DNA of 64,000 bases. Origin: Monosporascus cannonballus (Eukaryota > Ascomycota > Sordariomycetes > Xylariales). A model generated the notes under the pieces. That model was not told the DNA's origin. It worked only from the letters and a program-made list of their open reading frames with translations, and did not search any database. The translations under genes were made by a program, and so were the position numbers. This document shows, piece by piece, positions 58,101 to 64,000 of the stretch. The DNA lies in assembly GCA_004154925.1 (NCBI GenBank), contig QJNS01000314.1, positions 16,774 through 80,773 of the forward strand, in the 5' to 3' direction. Every line of letters begins with the position of its first letter. Positions within the stretch are counted from its first letter, which is position 1.

Positions 58101-58538
58101 AGCGAAGAGAATCGTCATGCCGAGGAAATCGGCATCCAGGCTTAGGCATTCGGATCGCATCCCCGGCCCGCTCCGCAGAGTCAGGTCCCAAGTCTTTTTG
58201 GGGCGAAGCGCTTTAAGGGCGGCCGGCACGTCTCGAAAGGTGACTGTGCCAGACGATGAGCGGCCATAGAACTCGAGCGCGAGGGATCTAACCATCGCGC
58301 CACCCAAGCCGTCTTGTTTCTCCATGAACGATTGCAAGTGGTCGGCATCCCAACCGAGGGGCACACCTTGGACGCGGAATGTCCTGCCATCTTTCGCCGT
58401 TTCCGCTTGGACGCGCGTGGGGCATATAGGCTCTGGCGATGATGGTATAAGTCTGCTGAGAAGCCAACGGTGTATCGCAAAGGTAACAATTGCGACGACT
58501 GTGAGCACTAAAAGATGGCTAGTGTCGAATGGACCCAT
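55185..58538 (-). pseudogene. NLR-type gene (membrane segment, alpha/beta hydrolase, NB-ARC, TPR), inactivated
   Basis: Architecture of fungal NOD-like receptors, which sense non-self and trigger incompatibility or defence. From ATG 58538: membrane segment (LLVLTVVAIVTFAIHRWLL) and a 150-aa domain; a lipase-like hydrolase with LGGHALGSF and nucleophile motif VAHSLGG (about 57750), then GIVFFGVPHDG; spacer exons (introns 57334-57392 and 57048-57095); NB-ARC with VSLHGLGG, RIALAYVSWL and ALLITTRN; then TPRs at 55200-55700 (WNQGRWKEAEEL, GEDHPDTL; GKDHPN). Lesions: frameshift near 58085; hydrolase intron near 57730 lacking a normal donor; an extra G in the P-loop (about 56908-56913) with AAT instead of a Lys codon; shifts near 56410 and 56330; stops near 56190-56165; a stop near 55484 and a shift near 55400. 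Not functional as it stands. Confidence 0.82.
56852..56901 (-). other. Intron inside the P-loop of the NLR pseudogene
   Basis: 50-bp GTAGGG...AACAG intron splitting the Walker A motif. The exon before it has a six-G run, one more than the frame allows, and the exon after it begins with GAATACG, giving Asn where NB-ARC proteins have the phosphate-binding Lys. Confidence 0.65.
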
Positions 58539-59002
58539 ATCATTAACAAAGACAGTATCCGGGTGTCGATCGGACGTGGAATTTCGAACTCTTTTTATGA
58601 ACTTAAGGGATCTGTCAAAGACTATCGGAAAACAGGACGTGGACTGCCTTTTCTTGACAAAACCCGCAACATATCGACGTGTGAGTTGGGGGCCAAAAGG
58701 AGATGCCTCATCTCCATTGGCTAAGAACATGGCTCAACTGCATGCTGGGCACTTTGAGTCTGGGAGTTCCTTGAAACAAGCCACTTCATTACCCCCCCTT
58801 CTCTTTCCAGTCACGGTGTTCGGAAAAGAAAAGAAGCCATCTTGACAACCCAAATGCCTGATGTCGGATTCTCAGGAGTCAATCTCGATGCCAACAATCG
58901 TTAGTGTGAGCTTCCACGCCATGTTCAATACAAAGTAACGCCAATAGTCTGGAACGCACCCTTAGCCCCCTACCTTTCGCGCAGTCGAACGCTCTAAGAT
59001 CC
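58539..59002. other. Divergent intergenic region
   Basis: Between the NLR pseudogene and the DUF6601-like gene; no separate feature seen. The frame upstream of the NLR start is open to 58730, so an earlier start is possible. Confidence 0.45.
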
Positions 59003-59581
59003 GTGTCCTGTAATGCGATTCCCCGTTACGTCCAATATGGAGACCTACCGTTGGATCCAAGAGAGCATATAGGCGTCTTTCTCGAGGCAGACATCTGTAC
59101 TCGTAGACTGAATGGGGTGCTCCAACATTTTATGGCTAGCGGGACTCCCGCGGTCTGCCCGCCCCCTTCATCGCCAGCATCTCCTTCAACGTACGATCTA
59201 TCTGACGAACACCTCGTTTGGCATGAAACGTGCATTTTCGTTAAACCTGTTCCTGAGTATCTACTCGATTACGACTTTTGGAAGCTGCGACTGACGCTGC
59301 TTAACTCGCTGTACCGTTTTGGCGCAGCCGGTTTTTCTTTACGTAACTTGGCTCATGGCTTCATGCCGGTATCGAAGCGCTACACGAGCTTCTTCGAGAG
59401 GGACTTTGGCTGGATCTTGGCTGTATTCGTCTACATCACTGTGGTCCTTTGGGACATGCAGGTGGCTTTGGCCACGGAGCGGTTTCAAAACGACACCAGC
59501 TTCCAGGCGTTCTCGTACGCGGTGGCTCTGATGGCGGTCGGACTTGTCGTAGGCGCAACTTTGATCATGCTGTTAGTGTAA
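59003..59581 (+). CDS. DUF6601-like fungal membrane protein, short version
   Basis: Intronless, 192 aa. The N-terminal part reads LPLDPREHIGVFLEADI and RRLNGVLQHF; then EYLLDYDFWKLRL, the central block of DUF6601-type proteins as I remember them; then FFERDFGWILAVFVYITVVL and a second hydrophobic stretch (about 170-190, YAVALMAVGLVVGATLIMLLV). These two C-terminal membrane segments are typical. Compared with the usual 260-320 aa, the stretch between the FWKLR block and the membrane segments looks shortened: LYRFGAAGF is followed almost at once by GFMPVSKRYTSFFERDF. Either an internal deletion or a natural short form. Function of the family is not known to me. It is divergent from the NLR pseudogene. 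Confidence 0.65.
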   Translation: MSCNAIPRYVQYGDLPLDPREHIGVFLEADICTRRLNGVLQHFMASGTPAVCPPPSSPASPSTYDLSDEHLVWHETCIFVKPVPEYLLDYDFWKLRLTLLNSLYRFGAAGFSLRNLAHGFMPVSKRYTSFFERDFGWILAVFVYITVVLWDMQVALATERFQNDTSFQAFSYAVALMAVGLVVGATLIMLLV

Positions 59582-60699
59582 TGGTTGCTGTTCTGGTTTC
59601 ATATCCTGTCAACAAGACGCTATTGAGTGGGGATAGGAGCCATTCCCAGGCGGGCGATGAACGGTATCAAGTAACATGACAAGGCGCGCGTGGGCATCAA
59701 CGCGCGCGCCTGCCCTCCAAACAGGATGCGCGCTGTTAGGCGTTTCGACGATGGGAGGAGTCTTAAGTCGCGCTCAGAAGCGCTTCCCGCGGTCGCGTCT
59801 GTTCCCGGACACTAGGGGAGAGGGTGCTACATGATGCGGGCTGCCCAGGGCGTGAAGCGGCTTGATGCTAGCCGGAAGGGTCTTCTTGGGCGGCGCGGCT
59901 GGCCCCCCCTTACCGTTATCGATTACGGTAGTCAGGTAGGGTTTGCTTTCGTCGTCGAAACTAGCTCTTAATCCTGGATGACCACGTCGACCTAGTTTGA
60001 GATGCTAGTGCGAGCGTCGTTTCTCTTCGGAAGGGATGCTGTCGGGCTCCCTGTCGTGGGTCAGGCAGATCTCTGTCGCGACCGAAGTGGATCTTGGCTG
60101 GTCGGTCATTGTGAGGTGGCATGGTCGAAGTGTGAGGCGACCGATTCCACATTCGTTCTGTACCGTATTTTCGTTTCAATGATCGCCTACGGGATCTGCT
60201 CTCTGTTGGCGAGCCGCAAGATAACAGCCAGAATCGGCTAACCCAGCCCCGATCGCTAGGGCAACGTTAGATCTCATCGATAAATCAGTAGGCCACGCTC
60301 CGCTGTGGATATCTTCTAGGACTTAACAAGGGTGTCAGCTTCGTTTTTCCAACAATGTGTTATCCCATTTTTAAGCCATGCCCATCCGGTAAAAAAAAAA
60401 AAAACAAAGACTGGAAAACAGGATGCCGATTTCGAATCTGACTGTACGGGGGGCTCACAAACCTCATACCCCCATGAACGCCTCTTCTCTCGTCACTTTG
60501 AAGTGTGATAGAAAAGGGGCAAATCAACATGCACTAACAATCTCGATCACGCCCTACTTCCAGTAGAAGAATTCGTAAGCCGCTTTAAAATTCATTATAT
60601 GCCCGGCCATCCATCACATTATAGGCCCCGACCATCCGATAACAAACGCCCACCCCCAATATCCGGAAACCAAGTGACCCCAAACCCCCAGTCAGCCCA
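59582..60699. other. Intergenic
   Basis: About 1.1 kb with no recognisable gene; an A-run at 60391-60404. Frames near 59961-60241 overlap on both strands. Confidence 0.5.
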
Positions 60700-62694
60700 T
60701 TATACCAACTCCCACTTGGCGAACACCGCCCAGGCCATGCTATAGCCGTTCCCGGACAGGGCCCTGAGGTACTCGGCCTTAGTGACGCCACGCGCGTCCC
60801 CGTTGTTCAGCGTCGTGAGGGCGTACAGGAAGACCTCCTGCCCCGGCGCGCCGAGGTCGCGGGCCGGGACGTCGACCCACCACCAGAAGCCGTCGGTGTT
60901 GAGGGGCACGAGGTCGTCCTTCTCCCCGCGGCCGTGGATCTTCAGCAGCAGCAGGTAGGGCTTGCCCTTGCCGTTGCGCTCGGGGTCCCAGTGCTCGCAC
61001 ACTTTGGAGAACTGGAACCTGACGACTTCGTTGTTGTCGCGCACGGGGATGCGCTTTGCTGCTGGGCTGAAGGTGAACTCCGTGATGCCCTCCTGGGTGG
61101 CCGTGCCAAACCATTGCGCCTTCTCGCCGCCGCCGGGGACGGGCCCCACGACGTACTCCTCCCACGTCGGGATCCGGCCGTCGCTGCGGTAGAAGTGCCG
61201 ACCGTCCGCGGGGAAGTGCTTGAGCCCGAAGAGGTCGTTGCTGAGGTAGAACATCTCGGGCGTGAACCCCTTCTTGTACTGCTGGTCGCAGACGGCGCCC
61301 GCGCCCCAGCAGGCGTCGATCAGCTTCCATTCGCCGTCGTCGATGCGAACCGCGTTCCACGCGTGGCCGGTGGCGTTCCTGGGGGGCGGCGGCTGCCCCG
61401 CGGCCAGGGGGACGTAGCCGTAGCCCTTGCCGTGGCCGCTGACGACCACGCACTGCAGCCCCGCTCGCGTGGCGATCGCCTGGTAGACCTCGGCATAGCC
61501 CTGGCAGACGGCCTTGCCGTGGAAGATGGTCTCCTCCACGCCCCGGTGCCGGACGCACTTGCCGAAGAACTCCTCGACGTTGTACGCGATGTTGTGATGA
61601 CACCATGTGAAGATGGCGCGGGCCTTGTCCGTCGCTGAGGGGAAAGGTCCGCAGAGCACTTGGGCTAGGTACCCTACGGGATCTTGCCGTGGAAGAGAAT
61701 GGCTCGGATACTGAGCTGCGACGCCATCAGGGCCCGAGAAATCCCGACATACCAGGCACGAGATTGCCTGATTTGCCGTTCCGCGTACCGAGGCCGCCTC
61801 AATTTGAGCGAACGTCGGCCGTGAACTCAGTGGAATGGGCGGTGGTGCATCATCGTCACCACTCTCGATGGGCTTGACGGCGGGCTTCTGGACGGGCTCG
61901 GAAGTTGTTTTTGGCCGTATGAAAGCGGATGGAGGCGGAGGGAGGCGTCGCGGTACCGTCGGAGCGGAGTCCTCAGCCTGTGGTAACGTGTGAGGCTTTG
62001 CAGGCCGGGATGGGAGCCGAGGTGGTATGCTGGGCCTCGCCCCAGGCTCGATCTGGGGAACAACGGGGGCCGACCGGGCCGGCAGGAGTAGCGCTCTACG
62101 AGGTTCGATTGTTTTCCTTTCTGCTTGTTCCTTCGCTGCCTGGGCTTCTCTTTCCCTCTTCGTTGGCGGCAGCGGCGGGAGTTTCGCTTGGTCGAACGAG
62201 GGTGCAAGGATTCTCCGAGTTTCGGTTGAAGTCGTGCTCGTGCGCGAGGACACGGGCTGTAGAGAGAGATTGGAGACACTGGAAATATGGGACACATCCG
62301 AGGAATCCGAGTCCCTACGGCCTCTTAGGTGTTGTTGCGACGGTTTGCGGGGCGGTAAGGCCGGCGATGGCTCCGAGGAATTGGTGCGACTCGGCAGCGG
62401 GGGCGGGACATTTCGCGCTGGTAGAACTGGGGACTGTTCTGCTACGGAGTTGGATGTGTTTGTCCGCTGGGGAAGAGCCGGCGGACCAGGTTTCTGGGGC
62501 TGCGGCCGAGGCTGGGGAACTGGGCTCTTTCCAGAGTTGATATCACCATTGCTGTGTGATGGCTTCTTAGCTCCAGGGGGTGGCGACGGCGGAGGTCTTT
62601 TGGTTGAAGGAGGTGCCGTAAAGTTCTTTTGAGAGTTAAGGGCAGCAATCCGGTCTGCCAAAGAATTGAACTTCGGCTCTTCCACATCCGCCAT
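60700..62694 (-). CDS. Transglutaminase-fold protein with proline-rich N-terminus (Cyk3/kyphoscoliosis-peptidase type)
   Basis: Intronless, 664 aa. Residues about 1-295 are disordered and full of proline motifs (RPPPSPPPGAKKP, PALPPRKPS, KLPPLPPTKR, RRLPPPPSAF), likely SH3-domain ligands. The transglutaminase core follows, with an intact Cys-His-Asp triad: Cys397 (GKAVCQGYAEVY), His444 (ATGHAWNAVRI) and Asp460 (EWKLIDACWGAG). A C-terminal beta-rich domain (about 500-664) has EYVVGPVPGG, FTFSPAAKRIPV and FWWWVDVPARDLG. Similar cores occur in the cytokinesis protein Cyk3 of yeasts and in kyphoscoliosis peptidases; Cyk3 itself carries an SH3 domain that this protein lacks. In many Cyk3 proteins the triad is incomplete, whereas here it is complete. 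A role in septation or cytoskeleton is inference. Start is the first ATG, 4 codons before EPKFNSLADRIAALN. Confidence 0.88.
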   Translation of the reverse strand: MADVEEPKFNSLADRIAALNSQKNFTAPPSTKRPPPSPPPGAKKPSHSNGDINSGKSPVPQPRPQPQKPGPPALPQRTNTSNSVAEQSPVLPARNVPPPLPSRTNSSEPSPALPPRKPSQQHLRGRRDSDSSDVSHISSVSNLSLQPVSSRTSTTSTETRRILAPSFDQAKLPPLPPTKREREAQAAKEQAERKTIEPRRALLLPARSAPVVPQIEPGARPSIPPRLPSRPAKPHTLPQAEDSAPTVPRRLPPPPSAFIRPKTTSEPVQKPAVKPIESGDDDAPPPIPLSSRPTFAQIEAASVRGTANQAISCLVCRDFSGPDGVAAQYPSHSLPRQDPVGYLAQVLCGPFPSATDKARAIFTWCHHNIAYNVEEFFGKCVRHRGVEETIFHGKAVCQGYAEVYQAIATRAGLQCVVVSGHGKGYGYVPLAAGQPPPPRNATGHAWNAVRIDDGEWKLIDACWGAGAVCDQQYKKGFTPEMFYLSNDLFGLKHFPADGRHFYRSDGRIPTWEEYVVGPVPGGGEKAQWFGTATQEGITEFTFSPAAKRIPVRDNNEVVRFQFSKVCEHWDPERNGKGKPYLLLLKIHGRGEKDDLVPLNTDGFWWWVDVPARDLGAPGQEVFLYALTTLNNGDARGVTKAEYLRALSGNGYSMAWAVFAKWELV

Positions 62695-64000
62695 ATTGGA
62701 ACATGTAGTTTCTATCTTCGAGACAAATCGGTCTTAAAATGTCTAGTCGCAACGACCTTGGCCCCTTGAGTTCACAGACGGGGTAAGCGAGTGCGCCTTC
62801 GAGGTAATGAAACTCGGATCTAAAATTCGGTGCGAAATGACGGGGTAGAGTGAAAGTGATGCAGCAACACAGGATTAATCAATATTATATGCCATTGGGA
62901 ACTTTGAAAAGTTAAAGACGAGTGCTTCGTCTCGTAAGCTTATAAAGTTAAACGAGCGTTGCACGGCAAACGCCACCCGCCGCTAGTAAGATGTTTAGCA
63001 CAGGTCGTCAACCGGCATCTTATTATTGCTGAAATTGTAGGATCGGCTTGCGGCACACGCACAGCCTTGTGAAAGCGGGGGGCGACGATGATCCCCTTGG
63101 GCTGGTCCACTGGACTCGTTATTTCGCACCGAAACTAAACTAAAATCGGATTAGTTGCAAAAGTTGTGGGGGAACCAACTAAAAATAGGACAGTCTTGAG
63201 AAGTGAGTGGGAGAAGCGAGAAGTACTTCGTACACTAAAGCATCTTCGAAGAGGTGGGTCAAGTTGAGTTATGCATACATATTATTGTTAAGTGGTTTGT
63301 CTTCATCTTAATAAGGACTCGGTTTAAACCTCGAATCCCAGATTGATAGGTATTGATTGGATCGTACGTTTAAAATAGGTACGTCTGACATTCCCCGATA
63401 TTGTTGCACGCAGCGGGGCTAATGCAAGTAATTTAGGGGCACTCCCAAACCGCTTAAACGCTAAGTTCCAAGTCGGGGTTGGCGTTTGACGATGCGGTCT
63501 TACTTAACCGTACCAGTGTATGTATGCATACATATTTACATCCACCAGGTTGCATCCACTGTGGATGCTGTCAACTGTGCTCAAGCCTACCACCGCCACT
63601 AACCCCACTGGACTCTGTCGGCAGCTTCTCCGGTCCCTTCCCCCGCTGCGGGATGTGAAGCTTCGCAAGTTCCAGATTCCCTCCCCCGTAGCCCTCCCTT
63701 CAAGGAAGAAGCAAGTTTATTAAATACTTGCACTGCATTAAATCCATTCAAGTCCACCTAAGGTACCTTTAACCTGGCGACGCGCCAAACTCTAACAAGT
63801 AACCCTCCTGCTAGTTCGGTCTTAGGTATGAAGGTATGGTAAGGCTTCGTCGGTCCGCAGTCGCATTCCACCACTCAGTCGACGTATCGTTCATTCATTC
63901 ATTCATTCATTCATCCATTCATTCATATTAAGCATGTCTAGGAAGCGTCATATCTAATCCAGAACTCCAAGAGCAAATAGTATATGGCCCTTCTGAAACC
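62695..64000. other. Right-edge intergenic region
   Basis: Promoter side of the transglutaminase-fold gene. No gene recognised; 63520-63723 is open but featureless. Confidence 0.5.
63890..63926. repeat. (TTCA)n microsatellite
   Basis: About nine TTCA/ATTC units with one interruption (TCC). Confidence 0.88.

Noticed and set aside
1..64000. CRISPR arrays, bacterial-type operons, phage genes
   Set aside because: Spliced genes, mitochondrial and peroxisomal targeting signals and RIP show a fungal nuclear genome; no regularly spaced repeat array was seen.

Overview
The window looks like a chromosome segment of a filamentous ascomycete, most likely a Sordariomycete. Intact genes have few, short introns (about 48-75 bp, GTAAGT/GTACGT-type donors, CTGAC/CTAAC-like branch sites, YAG acceptors) and strong G/C preference at third codon positions. 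The repeats carry the marks of repeat-induced point mutation (RIP): very AT-rich sequence in which CG survives but CA/TG is rare.

Layout. (1) 1-3.2 kb: an RBR-type E3 ubiquitin ligase on the minus strand. (2) 3.2-30 kb: a gene-poor, repeat- and pseudogene-rich tract. It holds a 10-bp minisatellite, a small interrupted gene, coding-like debris, a decayed Clr5-domain gene, a decayed F-box gene and three DNA transposons whose ends and target-site duplications can be read exactly: a RIP-degraded Tc1/mariner-type element (17008-18834), a hAT element (24575-27713) and a Fot1/pogo element (27834-29764). Two apparently intact genes sit inside it: a secreted AA11 chitin-active LPMO with a C-terminal cysteine module (15177-16400) and a membrane-anchored paraoxonase-like protein (19681-21097). 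(3) 30-54 kb: a core gene block with RNA polymerase III subunit Rpc37/RPC5, the mRNA-decay factor Pat1, a GT15 mannosyltransferase, mitochondrial ribosomal protein uS12m, a mitochondrial acyl-CoA dehydrogenase, a PPxY arrestin, a KE4/ZIP7-type zinc transporter, a broken pyroglutamyl-peptidase and a peroxisomal acyl-CoA oxidase ending in SKL. (4) 54-64 kb: an NLR-type gene (membrane segment, alpha/beta hydrolase, NB-ARC, TPR) broken by many lesions, a DUF6601-like membrane protein, and a transglutaminase-fold protein with a long proline-rich N-terminus.

Functional links. The core block mixes RNA metabolism (Rpc37, Pat1), secretory-pathway glycosylation and zinc handling (GT15, ZIP), trafficking and ubiquitin adaptors (PPxY arrestin, RBR ligase) and fatty/branched acyl-CoA oxidation in two organelles (ACAD, ACOX). 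Both acyl-CoA genes carry a CCTCGG hexamer upstream, the core known for FarA/FarB-type fatty-acid regulators, though the same hexamer also occurs upstream of an unrelated gene here. Five genes are broken: Clr5-like, F-box, NLR, pyroglutamyl-peptidase and the small uncharacterised gene. All exon joins are my own reading of splice signals and reading frames; no search was run.
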